Source of the DNA: Pseudomonadota bacterium
GTDB taxonomy: Bacteria > Pseudomonadota > Gammaproteobacteria > Burkholderiales > Burkholderiaceae_C
NCBI GenBank assembly: GCA_023394015.1
Contig: JAEXBL010000029.1
Location: forward strand, 1-8,103
DNA length: 8,103 bases
Reading direction: 5' to 3'
Shown here: positions 1-6,899 of the stretch, piece by piece
How positions within the stretch are numbered: position 1 is the stretch's first letter
Layout of the letters: each line of letters begins with the position of its first letter
The notes under the pieces: model-generated
Told to the model about the DNA's origin: nothing
The model's input: only the letters and a program-made list of their open reading frames with translations
Database searches by the model: none
Position numbers and translations under genes: made by a program

Positions 1-3
1 CCT

Positions 4-102
4 CGTCATTCCGGCGCAAGCCGGAATCTGCATCGCAGACCACGAAGAAGAAGCCTGAAAGTGGCAGGCACCGCATGGATTCCGGCTTGCGCCGGAATGA
101 CG
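4..102. repeat. Paired inverted repeat, REP/MITE-like element
   Basis: Two perfect 25-bp arms (4-28 and 78-102) are reverse complements of each other and flank 49 bp. Each arm is itself a hairpin: ATTCCGGC (8-15), loop GCAA (16-19), GCCGGAAT (20-27), and the same stem with loop TTGC in the second arm. The GCAA loop is a GNRA-type tetraloop. Units of this kind (GTCATTCCGGC...GCCGGAATC) are, from memory, widely dispersed between genes in proteobacteria and often give a spurious VIPAQAGI peptide when translated; that peptide appears here on the minus strand. No target-site duplication is visible at the edges, so calling it a mobile MITE is inference. There is no T-tract, so it is not a standard terminator, although it lies downstream of lolD. 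Confidence 0.85.
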
Positions 103-137
103 GTGTGAAAGGCAGACTGGCGTGGGCCAAGGCGGCG

Positions 138-187
138 GCAAAAGAAGTCTTTTTCGCGTCTTTTGCGAACCCTTTGCGCCCTTTGCG
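138..187. repeat. AT-richer short repeat with TTTGCG units downstream of lolD
   Basis: An 8-bp inverted repeat, GCAAAAGA (138-145) and TCTTTTGC (159-166), is followed by three TTTGCG units at 162-167, 173-178 and 182-187. The stretch is clearly richer in A+T than the genes beside it. It lies 41 bp past the lolD stop. It could fold in the lolD mRNA and stabilise or end the transcript, but the canonical GC stem plus U-run is missing. It resembles CTTTGCG-type intergenic repeats that I recall from betaproteobacteria. Function is unassigned. Confidence 0.4.
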
Positions 188-227
188 TCCGGCTGTTCAG
201 GCCTTCCCTGAACACGCCGTCTAATCA

Positions 228-933
<706 letters not shown>

Positions 934-941
<8 letters not shown>

Positions 942-2202
942 AGCGGAGAGCCTCGGCCGGGTTCACACGGCTGGCGCGCCAGCTTGGATAAATGGTCGCC
1001 ACGAAAGCCAGCAGCAGCGAGATCACGGCAATCGGCACGATGTCGCTGGCCTGCGGGTCGCTGGGCATCTGGCTGATCAGGTAGATGTCCTTCGGCAGAA
1101 AGCTGGCGCGGAACACGCCTTCGAGGAAGGGCACGATGACGTCGATGTTGAAGGCGATGAGCAGGCCCAGCGCCAGCCCCGCCAGCGTGCCGATCACGCC
1201 CACCAGCGCGCCCTGCACGATGAAGATCTTCATGATGCTGGCCGGGCTGGCGCCCAGCGTGCGCAGGATGGCGATGTCGGCGCGCTTGTCCTGCACCGTC
1301 ATCACCAGCGTGCTGACCAGGTTGAAGGCGGCCACCGCCACGATCAGCGTGAGGATGATGAACATCATGCGCTTTTCCAGTTGCACGGCGGCGAACCAGG
1401 TGCGGTTCTGGCGCGTCCAGTCGAGCAGCAGCAGGTGGCCGCTCAGGCTGCCGGCGAGCTGGTCCGTGACCTGGCGCGCCTGGTGCAGGTCGCGCAGCTT
1501 GAGGCGGATGCCCGTGGGGCCCTCCAGGCGGAAGATGCGCTCGGCGTCCTGCATGTGCAGCATGGCCAGGGCCGAGTCGTATTCGTAGTGGCCGCTGCTG
1601 AAGGTGCCGACCACCGTCATCTGCTTCAGCCGCGGCACCACGCCGGCGGGCGTGACCTGGCCGCTGGGCGCGATCAGGGTCACCTGGTCGCCCTCGCCCA
1701 CGCCCAGCTTGCGCGCCAGGTCGCTGCCCAGCAGGATGCCGAATTCGCCCGGCGCCAGCTTGGGCAGCAGCGTGTCCTTGATCTCGGCGGCGACCTCGGT
1801 CACGCCCGGCTCCAGCGCCGGATCGATGCCGCGCACGATGGCGCCCTGCATGGTCTCGCCGCGCGCCAGCAGGCCCTGCGCGCCGATGAAGGGCGCGGCG
1901 CCCACCACCTCGGGGTGCTGCCGCACCTCGGCCAAGGTCAGCGACGGATCGAGCAGCGCGCCGCCGTCGGGCGAGAACACCTCGACGTGCGAGATCACGC
2001 TGAGCATGCGCCCGGCCACGTCCTTCTGAAAGCCGTTCATCACGGAGAGCACGATGATCAGCGCCGCCACGCCCAGCGCGATGCCCAGCATGGACGCCGC
2101 CGAGATGAAGCTGATGAAGCCGTTGCGCCGCGTCGCCCGCCCGGCGCGCGTGTAGCGCCAGCCGAGCAGCATTTCGTAGGGCCATCGCCGTGACAAGGAC
2201 AT
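934..2202 (-). CDS. lolC: LolC/E-family lipoprotein-releasing permease (LolF-like)
   Basis: This is the inner-membrane permease that, with LolD, extracts triacylated lipoproteins and passes them to LolA. The 422 residues show the family layout: TM1 (about 29-55), a large periplasmic domain (about 56-278), then TM2 (279-302), TM3 (327-353) and TM4 (388-406). The coupling segment is AILRTLGAS (311-319) and the family ending is PAEALRYE. The segment around TPAGVVPR (184-191) aligns with the LolA-recruiting Hook of E. coli LolC, while the C-terminal half (STLVM...[14 protein letters not shown], then [12 protein letters not shown]) reads more like LolE. With a single permease gene next to lolD, a homodimeric LolF-type transporter is the best inference. 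I start at the ATG at 2202 because [14 protein letters not shown] then falls at the N-terminus as in homologues; the frame stays open far upstream, but that sequence is not conserved. No strong Shine-Dalgarno is visible, and an alternative ATG lies 10 codons in. Confidence 0.95.
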
Positions 2203-2259
2203 ACAGAAGGGGCAGGCAGGCAAAAGAGCACGATTCTCGCATCCCCGACAATCCTGCCC
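2203..2259. promoter_or_regulatory. Divergent intergenic region, lolC and RpfE-like gene
   Basis: Only 57 bp separate the starts of the divergent lol and RpfE-like/recJ units, so initiation signals for at least one unit probably lie here or inside the opposing coding sequence. It contains the short direct repeat GGCAGGCAGGC and is less GC-rich near AAAAGAGCACGATTCTC. I see no convincing -35/-10 pair and no good Shine-Dalgarno for either start. The assignment rests on gene orientation only. Confidence 0.45.
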
Positions 2260-3210
2260 ATGTCGCCCGACACCGCCCGTTCGCCGCACCTGCTGATTCC
2301 CGACGCCACGCCCCTGCTGCCCGAAGGCGCCGCACTGCCCGCGCTGCCGCCCTTGCCGCATCTCGACGCGCTGCTGAAGCGCCTGCAGGTGACCGAGGTC
2401 GTCGCCTGCGACGACGACGCGCCCGACACCCCTTTCGAGCGCGCGCTGGCGCGCGCCCACGGCCTGCCCGGCGCCCCCGGCCAGGTGCCGTGGGCAGCCT
2501 TCGACACCGGCACCGTGGGCACGCCCTGCGCCTGGCTGCGGCCCTGCCACTGGCAGCTCGGCATGGACCACGTGACCCTGCTGCCGCCCGGGCAACTGGC
2601 GCTGCCCGAAGACCAGTCACGCGCGTTGCTGGCCACAGTGCAGCCGCTGCTGACCGAAGACGGCCTGACACTGACCTACCAGCGCCCCGACGCCTGGCTG
2701 GCGCAGGGCGAGCCGCTGCGCGGCCTGACCACCTGGTCGATGGCGCGCGCCGCCCAGCAGCCGCTGACGCGCGAGGTGCTGTCGCTGGCCGCCACGCCCG
2801 CGCAAGGCGCGCACCTGCGCCGGCTGCAGAACGAGCTGCAGATGCTGCTCTACACCCACCCGGTGAACGACACGCGCGAGGCCGCCCGCCAGTGGCCGGT
2901 AAACGCGCTGTGGATCGAGGGCGCCGGCGTGCTCGACCACGCCGTCGCCCCGCACCTCGCCGTGCAGGTCGATGCGCGCCTGGCGCCCGCCGCCACGCCC
3001 GATCTCGCCGCCTGGCAGGCGGCCTGGCAGGCCATCGACGCGGACAGCATCCGCGCGCTCGCTCAACAACTGGCCGCCGGGGCCGACGTGCGCCTGACGC
3101 TGTGCGGCCCGCGCCGCGCCCTCACGCTGCGGCCGGGCGCTGGCCTGGCGTTCAGGCTTTCAAGCCTTTTGCGGCCCCAGCGCTGGTCCGAGCTGCGCGA
3201 GCAGCTATGA
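2260..3210 (+). CDS. RpfE-like conserved protein upstream of recJ
   Basis: This is a 316-residue soluble protein without signal peptide or membrane segments. It matches the family called RpfE in the Xanthomonas rpf cluster, and sometimes annotated as a putative phosphoglycerate mutase. Family-like stretches are HLLIPDA (10-16), AWLRPCHWQLGMDHVTLLPP (91-110) and the block NELQMLLYTHPVNDTRE followed by PVNALWIEGAG (191-223), which has the HPVN...PVN-W pattern I recall for this family. No catalytic motif of either mutase class is evident to me, so the enzyme name should not be trusted; the molecular function is unknown. It lies 30 bp upstream of recJ in the same direction, an arrangement I recall from other beta- and gammaproteobacteria, so the two are probably cotranscribed. 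The last roughly 20 codons overlap a repeat-like element, so the C-terminus may be strain-specific. No clear Shine-Dalgarno precedes the ATG. Confidence 0.85.
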   Translation: MSPDTARSPHLLIPDATPLLPEGAALPALPPLPHLDALLKRLQVTEVVACDDDAPDTPFERALARAHGLPGAPGQVPWAAFDTGTVGTPCAWLRPCHWQLGMDHVTLLPPGQLALPEDQSRALLATVQPLLTEDGLTLTYQRPDAWLAQGEPLRGLTTWSMARAAQQPLTREVLSLAATPAQGAHLRRLQNELQMLLYTHPVNDTREAARQWPVNALWIEGAGVLDHAVAPHLAVQVDARLAPAATPDLAAWQAAWQAIDADSIRALAQQLAAGADVRLTLCGPRRALTLRPGAGLAFRLSSLLRPQRWSELREQL

Positions 3211-3230
3211 AAACGAAAGCATCAACGGCT
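3153..3230 (+). repeat. Degenerate Comamonadaceae-type repeat at RpfE-like/recJ junction
   Basis: The stretch contains two compact hairpins: AGGCTT/AAGCCT with a 2-nt loop (3154-3167) and AGCTGC/GCAGCT with a GCGA tetraloop (3191-3206). The second ends right at the RpfE-like stop and is followed by TATGAAAACGAAAGCATC. The order of parts (CAAGCC, GGCC-CCAGCGCT, GCGCGAGCAGCTAT, GAAAGCATC) matches, from memory, a dispersed intergenic repeat very common in Acidovorax and Delftia genomes. It overlaps the final codons of the upstream gene and fills most of the recJ leader. The hairpins are seen directly; the repeat-family identity is recalled and not checked. Confidence 0.55.
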
Positions 3231-3240
3231 TTCCCGAAGC

Positions 3241-5034
3241 ATGAAGATTGAAGTCCGAGACGTTCCCCCCCGCGCCGCCTGGGCGCTGGAGCAGGCCGGC
3301 GTGCACCCGCTACTGGCGCGCCTGTTCGCCGCGCGCGGCGTGACCAGCGCCGACGAGCTGCAGCACGACCTGGCGCGCCTGCTGCCGCCCGCCGGCCTGA
3401 AGGGCGTGCACGACGCCGCCGTGCTGCTGGCCGACGCCATCGCCGCGCGGCAACGCATCTGCTTCGTCGCCGACTACGACTGCGACGGCGCCACCGCCTG
3501 CGCCGTCGGCATCCGCGGCCTGCGCCTGCTGGGCGCGCCGCAGGTGGACTACCTGGTGCCCGACCGCATGGTCGATGGCTACGGCCTCACGCCGCCGCTG
3601 GCCGAGCGCGTGGCGGCCAAGGGCGCCGAGCTGCTGATCACCGTCGACAACGGCATCGCCAGCGTTCAGGGCGTGGCGCGCGCGAACGAACTGGGCCTGA
3701 AGGTGCTGGTGACCGACCACCACCTGCCCGGCCCCGAGTTGCCCGCGGCCCACTGCATCGTCAACCCCAACCAGCCCGGCTGCGAGTTCGAGAGCAAGTC
3801 CATGGCCGGCGTGGGCGTGATGTTCTACGTGCTGCTGGCGCTGCGGGCCGAGCTGCGCGCGCGCGGGGTGTTCGATCCACCGAGCGCCGCCGGGCCGCCC
3901 CAAGGCGCGAGCGCCCCCCCGGGGGGCAGCGCAGCAGGCGAAGCCGCGCAGCGTGGGGGCAGGTTGCTCCAGCCGAAGCTGGACGCGCTGCTGCCCCTGG
4001 TCGCGCTCGGCACCGTGGCCGACGTGGTGCGGCTCGACGCCAACAACCGCCGCCTGGTGGCGCAGGGCCTCAAGCGCATCCGCGCCGGGCAGTTGCCGGT
4101 GGGCCTGGACGCCTTGTTTTCGGTCGCTGGCCGCGCCGCCCAGAAGGCCACCACCTTCGACTTCGGCTTCGCCCTCGGCCCGCGCATCAACGCCGCCGGG
4201 CGCCTGGCCGACATGACGCTGGGCATCGAACTGCTGCTCACCGACGACGCGGCGCGTGCCGCCGAGTTGGCCGCCGTGCTGGACGGCATCAACCGCGAGC
4301 GGCGCGAGATCGAGGGCGGCATGCGCGAGCAGGCGATGCAGATCGCTGAAGGCCTGTTCGATGTGGACGAGGCACCTCCCGCCGCGTTGGCCGTGTTCGA
4401 CCCCGACTTCCACGAAGGCGTGGTCGGCATCGTCGCCGCGCGGCTGAAGGACCGGCTGCACCGCCCGACCTTCGTGTTTGCCGCCAGCAGCGTGCCGGGG
4501 CGCGCGCACGAGCTGAAGGGCTCGGGCCGCTCCATTCCCGGCTTTCATCTGCGCGACGCGCTGGACCTGGTGGCCAAGCGCCACCCCGGCGTGCTGCTCA
4601 AGTTCGGCGGCCACGCCATGGCCGCCGGCTGCACCATTGCCGAGGAACACTTCGACACCTTCGAGCAGGCGCTGCAGCAGGTGGCCGCCGAGTGGCTGGA
4701 CGCCGCCACGCTGACGCGCCGGCTGGAGACCGACGGCCCGCTGCCGCCCGAATACCGCCGCCCCGACATGGTGGACACGCTGCACCAAGAAGTCTGGGGC
4801 CAGGGCTTCGCGCCGCCGGTGTTCAGCGAGGAGGTCGAGGTGCTGAGCCAGCGCCTGGTGGGCGAGAAGCACCTGGCGCTGAAGCTGCGCCACCAGGGCC
4901 AGCCGGTGGACGGCATCTGGTTCGGCCACACCGAGCCGCTGCCGGCACGCGCGCAACTCGCCTTTCGGCTGGAAGCCGACGAATGGCAGGGCGTGCGCCG
5001 CGTGCGGCTGCTGGTGGAGGGGGCGGCAAGCTGA
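3241..5034 (+). CDS. recJ: RecJ, single-stranded-DNA-specific 5'-3' exonuclease
   Basis: RecJ degrades single-stranded DNA 5' to 3' in RecF-pathway recombination, mismatch repair and base excision repair. The DHH phosphoesterase motifs are intact: VADYDCDGATA (77-87; D78, D80, D82), TVDNG (134-138; D136), TDHH (158-161) and LGTVADVV (256-263; D261), followed by GPRINAAGRL (313-322). The DHHA1 domain shows FHEGVVGIVAARLKDR (390-405), GSGRSIPGFHLRDAL (427-441) and FGGHAMAAG (455-463), and the C-terminal OB-type domain (about 525-597) includes LVGEKHLALKLR. E. coli RecJ has 577 residues; this one has 597, and the excess is explained by a low-complexity insert (about 213-244, rich in P, G, A, S) between the DHH motif and LGTVADVV, where E. 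coli has about six residues. The insert coincides with a GC-rich repeat. Catalytic residues lie outside it, so activity is expected. The prfB gene that I recall following recJ in relatives is absent here. Confidence 0.97.
   Translation: MKIEVRDVPPRAAWALEQAGVHPLLARLFAARGVTSADELQHDLARLLPPAGLKGVHDAAVLLADAIAARQRICFVADYDCDGATACAVGIRGLRLLGAPQVDYLVPDRMVDGYGLTPPLAERVAAKGAELLITVDNGIASVQGVARANELGLKVLVTDHHLPGPELPAAHCIVNPNQPGCEFESKSMAGVGVMFYVLLALRAELRARGVFDPPSAAGPPQGASAPPGGSAAGEAAQRGGRLLQPKLDALLPLVALGTVADVVRLDANNRRLVAQGLKRIRAGQLPVGLDALFSVAGRAAQKATTFDFGFALGPRINAAGRLADMTLGIELLLTDDAARAAELAAVLDGINRERREIEGGMREQAMQIAEGLFDVDEAPPAALAVFDPDFHEGVVGIVAARLKDRLHRPTFVFAASSVPGRAHELKGSGRSIPGFHLRDALDLVAKRHPGVLLKFGGHAMAAGCTIAEEHFDTFEQALQQVAAEWLDAATLTRRLETDGPLPPEYRRPDMVDTLHQEVWGQGFAPPVFSEEVEVLSQRLVGEKHLALKLRHQGQPVDGIWFGHTEPLPARAQLAFRLEADEWQGVRRVRLLVEGAAS
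3879..3969 (+). repeat. GC-rich repeat element inserted in frame within recJ
   Basis: About 90 bp of low-complexity GC-rich sequence begin GAGCGCCGCCGGGCCGCCCC, continue through CAAGGCGCGAGCG, a C7G6 palindromic tract (3914-3926) and GGCAGCGCAGC, and end GCGTGGGGGC. This order of parts matches, from memory, a dispersed intergenic repeat of Comamonadaceae (GCCGGGCCGCCCCAAGGCG ... CCCC-CGGGGGGCAGCG ... GCGTGGGGG). Here it lies inside recJ, keeps the reading frame open and encodes residues of about 214-243. The alignment with E. coli RecJ independently shows extra sequence at this position. Repeat identity is recalled and needs a genome search. Confidence 0.65.
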
Positions 5035-5398
5035 GGCGGCGGCGCAAAGCACCCAGCCCCCACCTGCTCCCCGTTCAATGCCGACGAAGCACGAGGACGA
5101 CAGGCCGGGTCAGCCCCGTCTGACAACCGCGGACCGACTTCGCGCGTTGAATAGGTACTGGCGCCCACGGCACGGGCCGAAGCGCCAGGTTTTAGCAAGT
5201 TCTCCTCCAAAGCTTGGGCGGGCGGCTCCTTACGGAATCGTCCGCTTTTTCTTTGGGATAACGATGTTGGTGAATCAGCCCGCGGGGGCTGCACAAGCAG
5301 TTCGTAAACACACCAGGCCGCAAGGCAGACCGCATGCAGGTCTGGATGGGCCGAAGAGCCGCCGACTCTGACGGCGAGCACGTGGCGGCGTCAGGCGC
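5035..5398. other. Convergent intergenic gap with no convincing gene
   Basis: This 364-bp gap lies between the 3' ends of recJ (+) and the DedA gene (-). GC is lower than in the flanking genes, close to 52% in 5221-5280. Open frames exist on both strands, but none has a credible start with ribosome-binding site, recognisable domain or neighbour-like codon use. Visible structures are a perfect 6-bp stem with a 4-nt loop (CAGCCC 5276-5281, GGGCTG 5286-5291), a possible terminator at 5222-5254, and a weak CTGACG/CGTCAG pair near 5368-5394. It may be a decayed gene or acquired fragment; I could not identify any relative. Confidence 0.6.
5222..5254 (+). terminator. Possible rho-independent terminator downstream of recJ
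   Basis: GCGG (5222-5225) pairs with CCGC (5242-5245), and inside it TCC (5227-5229) pairs with GGA (5234-5236) across a TTAC loop; TTTTTCTTT follows immediately (5246-5254). The T-run placement fits a plus-strand terminator for the RpfE-like/recJ unit, but the stem is short and interrupted and lies about 190 bp beyond the recJ stop. This is a weak call. Confidence 0.35.
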
Positions 5399-6055
5399 TC
5401 AGGGGGTGCTCACTTGATTTTCCGCGCGGCCAGCCTTCCAGCCGCCATAGATGGCGATCAGCCCCGGCACCAGGATCAGCGCCCAGATGATCTTGCTCAG
5501 GTTGGCCTGCACCCAGGGCAGGTTGCCGAACAGGTAGCCCGCCGTCACGATGCCCAGCACCCAGATCAGCGCGCCCGTCACGTTGAAGAAGGTAAAGCGG
5601 CTGCGCGTCATGGCCGCCACGCCGGCCACGAAGGGCACGAAGGTGCGCACGAACGGCATGAAGCGCGCCAGGATCACCGTGACGCCGCCATAGCGCTCGT
5701 AGAACGCGTGCGCCCGGTCAAACGCCTTGCGGTTGAAGAAGCGCGAGTCCTCCCACTTGAACACCTTGGGGCCGAAGTAGCGCCCCACGCTGTAGTTGCA
5801 CTGGTCGCCCAGGATCGCCGCCACCAGCAGCACCGCGCAGGCCAGCGGGTAGCTCATCAGGCCCGCGCCGGCCATGGCGCCCACCACGAACAGCAGCGAA
5901 TCGCCGGGCAGGAAGGGCATCACCACCACGCCGGTCTCGACGAACACGATCAGAAACAGCAGCCCGTACACCCACACGCCGTACTGCGCCACGAAACTGC
6001 CCAGGTGCTTGTCGACGTGCAGGATGAAGTCGACCAGATACATCACGATGTCCAT
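5399..6055 (-). CDS. DedA family (VTT domain) inner-membrane protein
   Basis: A 218-residue polytopic membrane protein of the DedA family. Members are needed for envelope integrity, proton-motive-force homeostasis and resistance to cationic peptides, and some move undecaprenyl phosphate or other lipids across the inner membrane. The family signature is clear: FVETGVVVMPFLPGDSLLF (38-56), GRYFGPKVF (91-99), then ERYGGVTVILARFMPFVRTF (120-139) and PFVAGVAAM (141-149). E40, D52, R131 and R137 match the positions shown to be essential in E. coli YqjA (E39, D51, R130, R136). Hydrophobic segments lie near 28-50, 53-84, 140-178 and 186-206, with amphipathic re-entrant character around 40-60 and 125-150. 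The ATG at 6055 gives family length; a second in-frame ATG is four codons in. It lies 43 bp downstream of the YhhN-type gene on the same strand, so cotranscription is likely. Which DedA subgroup or lipid it handles cannot be told. Confidence 0.95.
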   Translation of the reverse strand: MDIVMYLVDFILHVDKHLGSFVAQYGVWVYGLLFLIVFVETGVVVMPFLPGDSLLFVVGAMAGAGLMSYPLACAVLLVAAILGDQCNYSVGRYFGPKVFKWEDSRFFNRKAFDRAHAFYERYGGVTVILARFMPFVRTFVPFVAGVAAMTRSRFTFFNVTGALIWVLGIVTAGYLFGNLPWVQANLSKIIWALILVPGLIAIYGGWKAGRAENQVSTP

Positions 6056-6098
6056 GGGCGGCGATTATCCCTGCGTGCACGGCGCGCGCCGCGCCCAC

Positions 6099-6740
6099 TC
6101 AATCCGCCACCGACCAGACCATCAGCAACTGCGCCAGGTAGTACGCCGGCAGCCCCCAGGCCTTGTTCAGGAAGGCGCGCTGCACGAAGGCCTGCCGCGC
6201 CACGGCCAGGTCGGACGCCGCAAACAGCAGCGCGCCCGCCGCGGGCCGCCAGCGCCCGGTGGCCGCTGCGAAGGCGATGGCCAAGGTACACATGAGCATG
6301 ATCGCCACCACATAGGCCAGCACCGGCCACCGGAAGCCCGCATCCAGATGCGGCCACAGCCAGCGCAGGCTGAAGAGCCCCACCAGCGCCATCGCCAGCG
6401 CCGCGGCGGTCAGCGGCCCCGCCGCCAGCGGCGCCTGCACAAAAGCCAGCGCGAACGCGAGGTGCGACAGCAGAAACAGGCCCAGCCCGGCCATGAAGGC
6501 GCGCGGCCCTGGCCACGCCAGCGCCACGTCGCCCAGCGCGCCCAGCACCAAGGCGGCCAGCACGATGGCGCCATAGCGCGTGGACAGCGCGCCCAAGACG
6601 AGGGCCAGGGCGATGAAGCAGGCGCTGGCCGCCGTCTTGAACAGCCCCGCCAGCAGCGGCCTGCCCGCGCGCTCGGCCGCCAGCAGGGCGGCGACGAGGG
6701 CCAGGCAGCCCAGGCTCCAAGCGGCGGCCGCCTGGTTCAT
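6099..6740 (-). CDS. YhhN/TMEM86 family membrane protein (lysoplasmalogenase-like)
   Basis: A 213-residue, very hydrophobic protein with about eight predicted membrane segments. It matches the YhhN family, whose animal members (TMEM86) hydrolyse the vinyl-ether bond of lysoplasmalogens; the substrate of the bacterial proteins is unclear, since most aerobic proteobacteria lack plasmalogens. Family features are LFKTAAS (33-39), LGALGDVALA (67-75), GLGLFLLSHLAFALAF (85-100), GALLFAASDLAVARQ (169-183) and YYLAQLLMVWS (200-210); D71, H93 and D177 are in the expected conserved places. The usual lysine-proline near residue 35 reads lysine-threonine here. The ATG at 6740 gives the family's normal length, and no strong Shine-Dalgarno is visible. 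It precedes the DedA gene and diverges from the two-component system. Family membership is firm; enzyme activity is inference. Confidence 0.88.
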   Translation of the reverse strand: MNQAAAAWSLGCLALVAALLAAERAGRPLLAGLFKTAASACFIALALVLGALSTRYGAIVLAALVLGALGDVALAWPGPRAFMAGLGLFLLSHLAFALAFVQAPLAAGPLTAAALAMALVGLFSLRWLWPHLDAGFRWPVLAYVVAIMLMCTLAIAFAAATGRWRPAAGALLFAASDLAVARQAFVQRAFLNKAWGLPAYYLAQLLMVWSVAD

Positions 6741-6899
6741 GGCCGCCCCGCCGGCTCGCGGAGCGAGCGCGCACCCAGGGGCGAGCGCGCCCGCTGGCCC
6801 GGTGCTCGCGCAGGTGATACGCTGGCTGGCAATACATCGACCCTTTCAAAACCCATGGCCCGGCCGCTCGCCGCGCGCCTGACCCTACCGACTTCGACC
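6741..6899. promoter_or_regulatory. Divergent control region with short repeats, yhhN-type gene and response regulator
   Basis: This 159-bp gap should hold promoters for both divergent units. It contains a hairpin GCTCGC (6754-6759), loop GGA, GCGAGC (6763-6768), and two exact copies of GCGAGCGCGC at 6763-6772 and 6781-6790, 18 bp start to start. A less GC-rich stretch (GGCAATACATCGACCC, about 6828-6843) could hold a -10 for the response regulator, but I cannot pair it with a good -35. The direct repeats could be operator half-sites or repeat remnants; their spacing does not match the usual 10-11 bp of OmpR-family sites. Confidence 0.4.

Noticed and set aside
4..187. CRISPR array
   Set aside because: The repeats are one inverted pair, not regularly spaced direct repeats with unique spacers, and no cas gene is present.
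2203..2595. N-terminal extension of the Lol permease frame up to 2595
   Set aside because: It overlaps the RpfE-like gene on the other strand, is low-complexity, and family homologues begin at the [11 protein letters not shown] region near 2202.
2190..3251. 353-codon plus-strand frame overlapping the RpfE-like gene
   Set aside because: The Arg/Ala/Pro-rich sequence is a +1-type shadow; the 2260-3210 frame has conserved family motifs.
3310..5052. 580-codon minus-strand open frame antisense to recJ
   Set aside because: Composition (Gln/His/Ala/Gly-rich) is typical of the antisense frame of a high-GC3 gene, and no domain is recognisable; RecJ on the plus strand explains the region.
5276..5291. 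Perfect CAGCCC/GGGCTG hairpin as a terminator
   Set aside because: No T-run follows on either strand, so it is only noted as structure within the gap.
5078..5371. 97-residue open frame in the recJ-DedA gap
   Set aside because: No ribosome-binding site, no recognisable motif, and an equally long open frame lies on the opposite strand, so it is not supported as a gene.
6074..6090. Palindromes CGTGCACG and GGCGCGCGCC between the YhhN and DedA genes
   Set aside because: Short GC palindromes are expected by chance at this base composition, and they are not placed like an operator or terminator.
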